From the NCBI GenBank assembly GCA_965232895.1, contig CBDDQW010000001.1, positions 99,570 to 163,569 on the forward strand: DNA of 64,000 bases, given 5' to 3'. Under the pieces are notes generated by a model. It did not search any database, was not told the origin of the DNA, and saw only the letters and a list, made by a program, of their open reading frames with translations. This document shows positions 1 to 9,600 of the stretch, piece by piece; positions within the stretch are counted from its first letter, which is position 1, and each line of letters opens with the position of its first letter. Made by a program: the position numbers and the translations under genes. This DNA comes from Bin87 sp965232895. Lineage in GTDB: Bacteria; Chloroflexota; Dehalococcoidia; Lucifugimonadales; UBA3495.

Positions 1-545
1 GCGATAGGGCCGATGCCGATGATGAGCACCAGCACGCCGATCACGACGTTGACGATGGTGCGGTTGTCCTGCAGGAAGTTGGCGGGGGACGCCCACTTGG
101 TGTTGTCGCCCCATGAGGGGATTGCAGCGGTCGCACCAGCCACGTTGATGATTGTCCCGTCGGCGGCCATCAGCTTGCCCGTTGCCGCTGAGCCTGGCAC
201 TGCTGCTGCTGTCTGACACTTGCCAGCGGTAGAGCTCGCCGTCACATCCGCTCCCCCGTCGCTCCAATTGTATTTGTTAGGATCTTCGGTTTCGCCTGCG
301 CCACCGTTGTAGTGAGGATTGGCAGTAGGAGTTGAATCGCTCGCGCTGACCCATACCACCCGGTCGAACCGGACGCCGGCCTTGGTCTCGCAGGATCCTT
401 CCTGCCGCGCCTCCAGGTGGAAACCCTGGGCAGCGCCGTTGAACAGCGGGAACATCGCGAAGGCGAACAGGGCTCCCACCGTGTAGACAATGGCGGCCAT
501 CAGTTTGATGTGAAAGCCGCTCAAATCGAAATTCAATCCCATCAT
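1..545 (-). CDS. Multi-pass membrane protein with variable loop, copy A (partial)
   Basis: This reading frame starts at ATG 545 (a second ATG lies at 542), behind a GGAGAGG ribosome site, and is open to the left edge. The first 62 residues nearly match the neighbour at 628-1578: a short N-terminus, one hydrophobic helix, then a segment ending VRFDR with a fixed Cys. A loop of about 80 residues follows that does not align with the neighbour. The frame then returns to an identical stretch (SPANFLQDNRT and the start of the next membrane helix). The loop has its own Cys (GKCQT). The pattern suggests a membrane protein that presents a variable, perhaps disulfide-closed, loop outside the cell. I do not recognise the family. 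Confidence 0.75.
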   Translation of the reverse strand, partial: MMGLNFDLSGFHIKLMAAIVYTVGALFAFAMFPLFNGAAQGFHLEARQEGSCETKAGVRFDRVVWVSASDSTPTANPHYNGGAGETEDPNKYNWSDGGADVTASSTAGKCQTAAAVPGSAATGKLMAADGTIINVAGATAAIPSWGDNTKWASPANFLQDNRTIVNVVIGVLVLIIGIGPI

Positions 546-627
546 TTGTCAGTTACCTCTCCGGTAGGTGACCAGCCGCAGCCGGCCACGTCGTCAATGG
601 ATGTCGTGTGGTTCAGAGTTGGGAGGG

Positions 628-1578
628 TTATCCCATGACCTGTGAGCCGCTGCCCTGTCCGCCGCCGCCACGGAACTTCTGGAAAGCCTGCCAGCCGAAG
701 TAGGAGCCGAGGGCAACCCAGCCGGCGATGAAGATCAGGCCCCAGTATTGTTTGATGGTTCCGGCAAGGGACGCTATGGACACGTCGTACATGGTGTAGC
801 GGTCGGCGCTCACGGCGTCGTAGGCTAGGTCGATGAACTCGACGAATGTTCCCAGCAGGGTGACCGCGATCACGGCTCCGAGGGTGGCCACGAGGAACTT
901 CATTGCGCCGGACAGGCCGCCGGCGAATGTGTCCAGCAGGTATTTGCCGATACCGCCGAGGATGGCGATAGGGCCGATGCCGATGATGAGCACCAGCACG
1001 CCGATCACGACGTTGACGATGGTGCGGTTGTCCTGCAGGAAGTTGGCGGGGGACGCTTCCTTTGCGCCGTTGCTGATTTTTATTACAGGAGCGGCCCCAT
1101 CTGCCGTCGTGACGCCCGCCTGTATTTCCGTACCATCCGCCGTGAGCAGTTTGATGCCGGACAAGGCTACGAACGAAGCTGCCGTGGTGCCGGTGACTAA
1201 CCCCGTGCTCTGCACGATGCACCCTGGCGACACGGTGTACCCATCGCTCCAATCGTATTTGTTGGGGTCCGTTTCCTCGCCTGACGCGCCGTTGTACCCA
1301 TTGAGAAACGCAGTGACGCTGGCTTGAGTGAGTTTGGTTGCCGAGTTGGTGCCGCCATCGTTGGCAATCGTTTGCCCTGAAATGGGGATAACCCGGTCAA
1401 ACCGGACGCCGGCCTTAGTTTCGCAGGATCCTTCCTGCCGCGCTTCCAGGTGGAACCCCTGGGCAGCGCCGTTGAACAGCGGGAACATCGCGAAGGCGAA
1501 CAGCGCTCCCACCGTGTAGACAATGGCGGCCATCAATTTGATGTGAAAGCCGCTCAGATCGAAATTCAATCCCATCAT
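628..1578 (-). CDS. Multi-pass membrane protein with variable loop, copy B
   Basis: This 316-residue protein starts at ATG 1578 behind GGAGGAGA. One hydrophobic helix lies at about residues 15-38, followed by an extracytoplasmic region to about residue 185. Three or four helices follow, including VVIGVLVLIIGIGPIAI and a C-terminal LIFIAGWVALGSYFGW. The extracytoplasmic part keeps the Cys of copy A (EGSC) and adds another in the variable part (SPGCIV). It ends Gly-rich. Tandem placement 82 bases upstream of copy A suggests co-transcription. The size and helix layout would suit a channel or secretion-system component, but no family motif is visible, so the function stays unknown. Confidence 0.8.
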   Translation of the reverse strand: MMGLNFDLSGFHIKLMAAIVYTVGALFAFAMFPLFNGAAQGFHLEARQEGSCETKAGVRFDRVIPISGQTIANDGGTNSATKLTQASVTAFLNGYNGASGEETDPNKYDWSDGYTVSPGCIVQSTGLVTGTTAASFVALSGIKLLTADGTEIQAGVTTADGAAPVIKISNGAKEASPANFLQDNRTIVNVVIGVLVLIIGIGPIAILGGIGKYLLDTFAGGLSGAMKFLVATLGAVIAVTLLGTFVEFIDLAYDAVSADRYTMYDVSIASLAGTIKQYWGLIFIAGWVALGSYFGWQAFQKFRGGGGQGSGSQVMG

Positions 1579-1605
1579 TGGGTTGTCTCCTCCGTGTCCA
1601 GGCGA

Positions 1606-1830
1606 TTAGAGGCGTGTCACGCGACTCTTGTCGCTGCGGTTGGCCCGCCGCTCAAAGTATTTCCGCCCGCTGGCTGACCGGCGCACCCCGGGCTTCTTCG
1701 CCCTGAGTTTCTTGTCTACCGACCGTTTGGTTTTGCCTGTAAGCGGGATGCCGGTCTTGCGCTTGCTCAGTGGCGTCTTCTTGGACCGGCTTTTGGCGGG
1801 CGCGCTCTTGGACTTCTTTTTTAGTGGCAT
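1606..1830 (-). CDS. Small highly basic protein
   Basis: This is a 74-residue protein from ATG 1830; a TTG at 1836 would add two residues. It is almost entirely Lys, Arg, Ser and Pro with no hydrophobic core, reading PLKKKSKSAPAKSRSKK and later KSRVTRL. Such composition suits nucleic-acid binding or charge neutralisation, but no fold is evident. There is no clear ribosome site in front of either start, which leaves the start unsure. It lies between the methyltransferase gene and membrane protein copy B on the same strand. Confidence 0.6.
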   Translation of the reverse strand: MPLKKKSKSAPAKSRSKKTPLSKRKTGIPLTGKTKRSVDKKLRAKKPGVRRSASGRKYFERRANRSDKSRVTRL

Positions 1831-1939
1831 GTTCAATACTCGGTCATTGGAATTGGTTCGCTGGTTTCCGTCTCTCTAATCCGAGTTGTGGCTTCACGGC
1901 GTGGCACGATTCCCCCTTGGCGCCCTGTCGCGGGCGCAT

Positions 1940-1970
1940 AAAAAAAGTGGGGCCAAGTATCGGCCCCACT
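1940..1970 (-). terminator. Rho-independent terminator after the methyltransferase gene
   Basis: Arms AGTGGGGCC (1946-1954) and GGCCCCACT (1962-1970) pair perfectly around a 7-base loop. On the minus strand the hairpin is followed by seven T. It sits about 30 bases past the stop of the gene ending at 2002. Confidence 0.85.
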
Positions 1971-2001
1971 CTTGAAAAATATAATCTTGCAACTATGGCA
2001 A

Positions 2002-3042
2002 CTATGGCGCGTCAGCCGGGACGGATTGTTTTAATCGCCTGCCGCTTTCCTCTCCCAGCACGGCGTCGGGGTTTTCGGCGATCCACTGGTTCACGTCGTA
2101 TTGCTGCCGTTCGCCGTCCTTGTTGGTCAGATCGACCTTGACGGTATCGACCCAGCTGCGGTCGCCTGGTTCGTCGCCCTCCATCCGCTTGCGCAGATAG
2201 ATGACGTCGGTCACCACGTCGGTGTCGGGGAAGGCGTCCTGGGGGAGTCTCACCGCGCCAAGGAAGTCGGCGCGGTCCGCGATGGTCTGCCTGAGCTTCT
2301 TTGATTGCGGCGCATCCAAAGTGCCGTGGGTGGTGATGAACGCAACCACGCCTCCGGGCCTAACCTTGTCCAGCGCCTTGACGAAGAAGTAGTTATGAAT
2401 CCGGCTGGTGACGTGGTCGTCATCGAGATACACCGGATCGTGCACTCCGAAACTGCCGAAGGGGACGTTGGATATGGCCAGGTCCTGGGAGTTGTCGGGT
2501 ATCGGGGCCGCTTCAAACCCGCTGATATGCACGTCGGCCTGGGGATACGCCGCCCGCAGTATGCGGCCGGTCAGATTGTCTTTTTCAACGGCCGTTACGC
2601 TGCGTTCGTCTATCAGGGAGGCCGGCCCCAATCCGATGAACCGGCCTGAACCCGCCGAGGGTTCCAGCACCTTGAGCGATCCGCCCGGGCCGGTGCCCTT
2701 GCCCAGGGCGTTCATGGACTGCAAACCAGCCCACACGCCTTCGACCACGTCGGGCGTGGTGTAGTGGGCATTCGGACGGGACTCGACGATGGACTGGTAT
2801 TCCTGCGGCGTGGTGATGCGGCGCAGCTCGTCGCCCAGGTTCCGCCAGCGATAATCGTTGGTGTCCGGCTGAAATGCCTGCTCAAACGCCGAGTTGCCGA
2901 ATCCGGAGAATTTGGCCAGCGTTTCCTGCTGCTGTTTGGTGGGCTCCGCGCCGGTGCGTTCCAGTTCCTTTAGGGTGGCGATCGCCTGGATGTTGGCGGC
3001 CCACTGTTCCATTGCCGTGCGCGGCGTTTCAAACTTGGCCAT
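2002..3042 (-). CDS. N12-class adenine-specific DNA methyltransferase domain protein
   Basis: A 346-residue SAM-dependent methyltransferase predicted to methylate adenine N6 in DNA. The SAM-binding motif I is LEPSAGSGRF (126-135). The catalytic motif IV appears as NVPFG (192-196), the variant typical of N12-type methylases of plasmids and phages in place of NPPF. An upstream HYTTPDVVEGVW matches the family's usual lead-in. Related proteins usually carry a long SNF2-type helicase after this domain. Here the protein stops soon after the methylase core and is followed by a terminator, so it is a stand-alone version. It starts three bases after the small gene upstream. Likely roles are protection or marking of element DNA; the recognition site cannot be read. 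Confidence 0.85.
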   Translation of the reverse strand: MAKFETPRTAMEQWAANIQAIATLKELERTGAEPTKQQQETLAKFSGFGNSAFEQAFQPDTNDYRWRNLGDELRRITTPQEYQSIVESRPNAHYTTPDVVEGVWAGLQSMNALGKGTGPGGSLKVLEPSAGSGRFIGLGPASLIDERSVTAVEKDNLTGRILRAAYPQADVHISGFEAAPIPDNSQDLAISNVPFGSFGVHDPVYLDDDHVTSRIHNYFFVKALDKVRPGGVVAFITTHGTLDAPQSKKLRQTIADRADFLGAVRLPQDAFPDTDVVTDVIYLRKRMEGDEPGDRSWVDTVKVDLTNKDGERQQYDVNQWIAENPDAVLGEESGRRLKQSVPADAP

Positions 3043-3045
3043 GTT

Positions 3046-3321
3046 CTAATCCCATTCCTTCCCGTGAACGTACATTACGATGGAGCGACGCCATGCCTGC
3101 GATGGCATTTCGCCGGTGTCCATCAGGCGGTGCGCGTAGCTTATGATCAGGTTCCGCGTGGTTGCCACGTATTCGTCCCATTCGCCGGCGGCCGTTGCCC
3201 TGCGGTACTCGGACCGGTCGGCCTCCCGCAGCATCTTGGCCACGGCCTCAAGATCGGGTTCGCCGCGCTCGCGTTCGGGAATATCGAGTATCGACCGCGA
3301 TTCGTACTTCTTCTTTGCCAT
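3046..3321 (-). CDS. Hypothetical 91-residue protein paired with the methyltransferase
   Basis: Starts MAKKKYESRS at ATG 3321 behind a GGAGAC ribosome site and ends three bases before the methyltransferase start, so the two are probably co-translated. It is charged, mostly helical in appearance, and has no membrane segment or metal motif. A segment DEYVATTRNLIISYAHR is the most ordered part. No family is recognised. A small accessory factor for the methylase is an inference from position only. Confidence 0.7.
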   Translation of the reverse strand: MAKKKYESRSILDIPERERGEPDLEAVAKMLREADRSEYRRATAAGEWDEYVATTRNLIISYAHRLMDTGEMPSQAWRRSIVMYVHGKEWD

Positions 3322-3347
3322 TGTTGTCTCCTTGACGGACTTTTCCC

Positions 3348-3397
3348 AAAAAAAATGGAAAGGCGTCCACGAAATGGATGCTCACTTCCGCCCTTCC
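3348..3397 (-). terminator. Rho-independent terminator after the giant-protein operon
   Basis: On the minus strand arms GGAAGGGCG and CGCCTTTCC (one G-T pair) enclose a 23-base loop and are followed by eight T (3348-3355). It overlaps the last codons of the small membrane gene ending at 3382. Confidence 0.75.
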
Positions 3398-3639
3398 GTA
3401 GTGCTCGAATGATTGCTTTGTGCGGAACGTCTATCCCGCGCTTTCAGCGTACAGACAGTCCCCCAAATCAAAGTGACAAACCAAACCCATGCTGCCGTCA
3501 ATCGAAACCACCATGGGGCCTCGGGTAAACCTATTTGGGGGGCGAAATTCGCCAATAACGTCAAAAGTCCACATCCAATCGACATCGTCCATACTACGTA
3601 CTTGTTGGCGAATGGATTGGGCGGGGGGGTTCTTCTCAT
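3382..3639 (-). CDS. Small two-helix membrane protein
   Basis: An 85-residue protein starting at ATG 3639, only 7 bases after the stop of the giant gene, so it is very probably in the same transcript. Two hydrophobic helices are visible (WTMSIGCGLLTLLANF and LTAAWVWFVTLIWGTV), joined by a short loop, with a charged C-terminal tail. Such small proteins often act as holin-like, anchor or chaperone partners of a large neighbour, but nothing in the sequence decides this. The terminator hairpin begins inside its last codons. Confidence 0.65.
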   Translation of the reverse strand: MRRTPPPNPFANKYVVWTMSIGCGLLTLLANFAPQIGLPEAPWWFRLTAAWVWFVTLIWGTVCTLKARDRRSAQSNHSSTTEGRK

Positions 3640-3646
3640 AGCCGTA

Positions 3647-6600
3647 TCACCTCATGACCAGTATAGGAGGAGGGACAACCCCGGTCTGCCCTTCCATTTC
3701 GGTCAGAATTTCGTCTTTCGGTGTACCCCGCCTGCTGCGCCGCCCCCGCTTGCCGCGTAGTCCACGATTGGGCGCGGCAACGTCCTTGGCGCCAGACGTT
3801 GGCAAAGTAGTCGTGCGACGCGGTATGGTTTCTGCTGCTGTGCCGCTTTCGCTGGATGTGAGTTGGACGTTGCCCACCCGCGCGTTGGGGTCAACCGGCG
3901 GCTCCGATGAGGTCCCCACAACCTCCATCGAAGTGATGTTTGTGTCGTCCACTGTCTCTGACACCTTTTGCAGGGTGTGAGGGTCGAATCTGACCCGATT
4001 CAGGGCCATCCATTCGATGAGGTCGGGGTGCTGGCCCGCTGGCGTCAGCTCTTTGCGGATGCTGGGATCGGACGGCTCGCCGGCATCTGTTACATCAGGG
4101 TCTGACGCATCCACGACGCGCTCAGGCAGGCGGATGGCCGAATAGCCGCTCTCGTCCACCACCAGGCGCAAGCTGCCGACTTTTGTATCTGCTGCTGGCG
4201 GCGGCGTGGGCGTGCTCCCCTGCGCGTTCACTGAATCTATGGCACGGGTCCCAATCGTCTCGGATTCGAGAATCCCGGTCTGCGGATCGTACAGGTTCTT
4301 GTTGTACTCGAACCATTCCAAGGCGTCGGTGAATTCGCCAGGCCCCTTGAGTTGGCGGCGCGGCTGCTCATCTTCTTCGTCGGTTTGCGGTCGGGGTCGC
4401 CGTGGCGTCGGTGTCGGGGTGGGCGTGGGTGAACCTGGAGTCGGGGTAGGCGTCGGTGTTGGGGTAGGCGTTGGCGTCGGAGTAGGCGTTGGTGTCGGTG
4501 TTGGTGTCGGAGTAGGCGTCGGAGTCGGGGTAGGCGTCGGAGTCGGGGTAGGCGTCGGTGTTGGGGTAGGCGTTGGTGTCGGGGTTGGTGTCGGAGTAGG
4601 CGTTGGCGTCGGGGTTGGAGTAGGCGTCGGAGTCGGGGTCGGGGTCGGGGTAGGTGTAGGTGTAGGTGTAGGGGTAGGGGTAGGGGTAGGGGTAGGTGTT
4701 GGTGTCGGTGTCGGAGTCGGAGTCGGAGTCGGGGTAGGTGTCGGAGTCGGAGTCGGAGTCGGAGTCGGGGTCGGTGTAGGTGTCGGAGTCGGAGTCGGAG
4801 TCGGGGTAGGTGTCGGAGTCGGAGTCGGAGTCGGAGTCGGGGTCGGTGTAGGTGTTGGTGTCGGAGTCGGGGTCGGTGTAGGTGTTGGTGTCGGAGTCGG
4901 GGTCGGTGTCGGTGTAGGTGTTGGTGTCGGAGTCGGGGTCGGGGTAGGGGTAGGGGTAGGTGTTGGTGTCGGAGTCGGAGTCGGAGTCGGGGTAGGTGTC
5001 GGAGTCGGAGTCGGGGTCGGTGTAGGTGTTGGTGTCGGAGTCGGGGTCGGGGTAGGGGTAGGGGTAGGGGTAGGTGTCGGCGTCGGAGTCGCGGTCGGGG
5101 TCGGTGTAGGTGTTGGTGTCGGAGTCGGAGTCGGAGTCGGGGTCGGTGTAGGTGTTGGTGTCGGAGTCGGGGTCGGGGTAGGGGTAGGGGTAGGGGTAGG
5201 TGTCGGCGTCGGAGTCGCGGTCGGGGTCGGTGTAGGTGTTGGTGTCGGAGTCGGAGTCGGAGTCGGGGTCGGTGTAGGTGTTGGTGTCGGAGTCGGGGTC
5301 GGGGTAGGGGTAGGGGTAGGGGTAGGTGTCGGCGTCGGAGTCGCGGTCGGGGTCGGTGTAGGTGTCGGGGTCGGAGTTGGAGTCGGGGTCGGGGTGAACA
5401 GTCCTGTAAGGCTGACGTGCTGCGCGGTCGGGGATATGGAACTGCCGCCCACAGGCAAGGGCGTCACGTTGGGATCAACGCCATACATTGGCTTTCTGGG
5501 GTCTGGTACGAGCGCGGCCAGCGTCGGCCCAGGCTCAGGGCGCAAGGGTCTGCGTATTTTGGCTGGTGGAGGGGGGAACGGAGAGGCCGGCGGCATCGTA
5601 CCGCTCAACACTGAGGCGTAGTAGGTCTGGGGGTTCGATGTATCGATGACGGTGCCGTCAGGCAGTATTACCTGCACGGGGCGCATCGGCATTACGCCTG
5701 GTGGGAGTGTGGCTACCGGCTTAGGAACCGGCGGCAGTCCGGTCTGCAGTAGGCGCTGAGCGCCCACCGGCGAACCCGCGGGAACGTACGAAGGTGTGGG
5801 TGTGCCTGATTGGAACCTGGCAGGTCCCGAAAATGCTAGACCGAGTTGCGTATTGGTTAGGCCCATTTCCTGCTGGACCATGTGGCGGGCAACGCTTGGC
5901 GGCACCCCCTCGGCTTCAAGCTTTGACACCTTTCGGGTATATTCGGCCGCCTGCGCTCCGGATACCGAAGGAGCGGGAGCGAGCGCAGTGCCGCGTGCGG
6001 AGGGCGACGTGGGTTCCGGTACGACGATGTTCGGTGTAGGCGAAATGCCGCTGCCTCGCCGGTCGAATCGGTCGAGCAGACCAAATCCGACTGCCTGACC
6101 ACCTGGTCCCCAGAGCCCCACGTTCGGACCGCCACCACTGAGCAATTGGTAAGTGACGTCTGCTGTCAGTTCGCCGCCCTCCTCCAATACTTCACGGCCG
6201 ATACTGCCGGCTAAACCCTTGCTACCTTTTCTCGTCACCCGCAGGCCCTTTGGATTCGTGACCAGACTGCGCGCTCCTCTGCCCAGCCCTGCTACGCTCC
6301 GTCCCAATGATGGCACTGTGCCAGCTACAACCGCCCCCGACAGCGCAGAGAAACCGCCGTAATAGCCAGTGTCGATTAGGTGTTGTTTGGCTTCATCGGG
6401 AGTTATCAAGCCATCCGACCTGATTTCCTGGTCTTTGATCGCGAGTGTGGTGATCGGATTGACGAATCCGGCCACTGTGTCTGCGATCCTTTGTTGGGAC
6501 TGTGCCCTGGCGCGGTGTTCGTCGGTGATGATCACGCCGCCCGTATGACTCGCGCTGCCTGCAAGGTCCGGCGTGCTGATACCCTGCGCGTTGACGATTG

Positions 6601-9600
6601 CTATGCGATTCTCTATTTCCGGCAGAGTCAATCCCGCCGTATCTATACCCATCGATTGAGCCATTGCGGGGGCGATATCTTCGTATTTGGCTGACGGCGA
6701 CAAACCCAAGTCAACAGCGACGCGTTCGTTGGTGTTGGCGGCGATGTCCTCGTCCACTGCGCCTGCTATCGACGCCAGTCGTTGACGGCGTTCAAGCTCG
6801 GCAGCCGTATTCCTAACCCAATCCGCCTGCCCGGTATTCACCCCCAGGTCAACGGCTATCTGCTCGAAATCGTCGGCGGCCTGGTCCGCGTCCACCGCGC
6901 CGGCTATCGTTGCCAGTCGTTGACGCCGGTCAAGCTCGACGGCCACATCCGTCGCCGACGCATCGCCCGGCAATCCCAGCAGGTATGCAGTGTCCTGCGT
7001 GTGCGCCGCCGTTATCCGGTAGCCGTACTCGGCCGCGATCTGCTCCGAAGTCATGCCCTCGGTGTCCAGGCCGATTCTGTCGGTGTTTTGCCGGGTCCAC
7101 CGCTCAAATTCCGCCTGATTTATCGCGGACTGCTGGCCCAGCATGTTAGCCAAGGCGTTGATGTCGCCGCCCACAGCCTCGATGGACTCGGGGTCCAGGC
7201 GTTCGGTCGCAAGTTGCCGGATCTGCCGCTCAAATTCCGCCTGATTTATCGCGGACTGCTGGCCCAGCATGTTAGCCAAGGCGTTGATGTCGCCGCCCAC
7301 AGCCTCGATGGACTCGGGGTCCAGGCGTTCGGTCGCAAGTTGCCGGATCTGCCGCTCGTAGACGGCCTGATCCTGCTGTTGCTTGGCCTGGAGCTGGTCG
7401 CGCAGCTCGTCTATGGACGCCGTTTCGATGTCAAAACCGGCGGCCTCGGCCTGTTGCAGAACCTGCCGCTCGTAGACGGCCTGATCCTGCTGTTGCTTGG
7501 CCTGGAGCTGGTCGCGCAGCTCGTCTATGGACGCCGTTTCGATGTCAAAACCGGCGGCCTCGGCCGCCACCACGGTCGCCTGGTCGATCTGATCCTGCGT
7601 GGGGGCCTGACCGTCCGCCACCGTGCCGGGCAAATAGTGATTCACGTAGTCCCGGTTCTGTTCGTTCGTCTTTTCGGTAACGGCGGCCGCCACCACGGAC
7701 GCCTGGTCGATCTGATCCTGCGTGGGGGCCTGACCGTCCGCCACCGTGCCGGGCAAATAGTGATTCACGTAGTCCCGGTTCTGTTCGTTCGTCTTTTCGG
7801 TAACGGAGGCGAACACCGCATCGTAGTCGGGCCTCTGGCCGTCGTAGCTGACGCCCATCCGGTCGGCCATGGCCAGGAGGTCGGCGCGCTGCTGGGCGAT
7901 CTTTTCCCGGGAAAACTCCGGTTGAGCTTCTTGTCGCGCTTGTCGCGCTTGTTCTGGCGTCTGGCCTTGAGCGGCAATCGCGGAAATGCGTTCCGCACTC
8001 ATGCCGGATGTGTCCCAGCCAAGGTCCTCAGCGGCGGCGCGGTTGTTGGACACGACATCGGGCGCCGGACTGTCGAAGGTTATGCCTTCGGTGGACGGCC
8101 CTTCGTACGGCCGTTCGGTGGGAGGACTCCAACCGCCAAGTTCCGGCAAAGTCTCGCCGGCCGCCAATCGCTCCTCGGCTTTGCGGGCGAGCCGGTCCGG
8201 TATCTCGCCGGTGCGTCGATATTCTTCGAGTTCGGCGCTGGTGAACCCATCCTCGCCAGCCAGTCGTTGCAGCGTGTGGAATTGTGCAACCTGCTGGTCG
8301 ATGGGGCTATTGGGGTCCGGCTTGCGGTCCCACTCGTTTTGCAGCCGCGTTTGCTCTGCGATCATCGCAAAGCGGCGATCATCCAACGTATCCGGCACCT
8401 CGCCCGCCGTAGTACTGCCCACCACATTCCCGCGCTCGTCAACGTCAATCGTTACCACGGCATCGGGATCGGTTTGGACGTAGCCGCCGCCGGTGTCGGT
8501 CGAGACCTGGCCACGTGTCAGATCATTGATACGGACGATGTTCGCCTTTTCCTGCGCCGTATCGCCCCGACCGACCACCGCCTCTAATTCAACGCGCGCG
8601 GCGTTCAGTTCCTCAGGGGGCGCTCCCTGATTGCGCAATTCTTGGAGGGCTCGCTCAACTGCGGCATGGGCTTCAAATCCTAGATTCTCATCGAGTCCTT
8701 CCAATCCCGCATTAACATATGCATGATCCACCTCTGGGGCCGCGGAGACGGTAACGGCGTCCACGGACGATAGGCCGCTGGCATCGCCGCTCACCAAAGC
8801 GTCGCGAACGTCCTGGGCCAGGTCGTCGTCGCTCACCGTGTATGTGTGCCCGTTCTCGGTGTATGACACCGTGCCGTCGGCGTTGACGGTGTACTCGCGG
8901 CGTCCGCCGCCACCGCCACCGCCGACGGCACGGTCCTCTTCGTTTGCGACCTTTTCCGCCCAGGCGTCTGATTGCGCCTCGCGCCGTATGACGCTTTGCA
9001 GTGTCTTGCTGCCGTTTTCCAGATCGGCAATCCGCGCGTCGGCCATGCGAATATCGGCTGTGTATGGGTTTTCTTGCAGATAGTACGGCTCGCCCTCGTC
9101 GTCATAGCCGCTGGGTTGCCTGTTGCGCGACCATTCCGCAGATTGCTCACGGAGTTCTTCCGCTTTTTGCCGCACCTCTGCCGGGTCGTTGCTGTCGAGG
9201 CCCAGCCGGCGCGCGGCGCTGACCAACACTCGGACGTGATACGCATCCTGCTCCATCCGATTATGGCCCCGGGTCTCTCGGATCAGGTCAGGGTCCAGTC
9301 CCAAGCCGTGCGCAGTGTCTTTCAAATCAGCGGTTTCCAGCGCCCGCAAGCGTGCGCCATCCGCGCCGCCGGCACGTTCGATGGATCGGACTTGTTCCTG
9401 GGCTGTATTCCATTCCTCGCGGAGGCGTTCGGCTTCTCGTTCGGCCGAGTCCCATCCGGTCATGTTGGCTCTGCGTTCCGCCTCCATCATTCGGTTGCCC
9501 AGGTCGTCGGCTTTCTTTTGCGCCTCTGCCAGCTGCTCGTCGCGTTCGACTTGGCCCTGAATGATCTCCTCTCGCAGCGCTTGGCGCTGCGCGGCGTTGA

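Larger units (their letters stand above)
1..1578. repeat. Tandem gene duplication with divergent centre
   Basis: Positions 1-91 match 965-1055 almost base for base, and 374-545 match 1407-1578 at about 95 percent by eye. The bases between these blocks do not align. The two genes therefore share both flanks of the variable loop but not the loop itself. Confidence 0.85.

Noticed and set aside
4206..5621. A 471-codon plus-strand frame made of Val-Gly repeats
   Set aside because: It is the antisense of the Pro-Thr tract; the repeat period of six bases keeps several frames open by chance.
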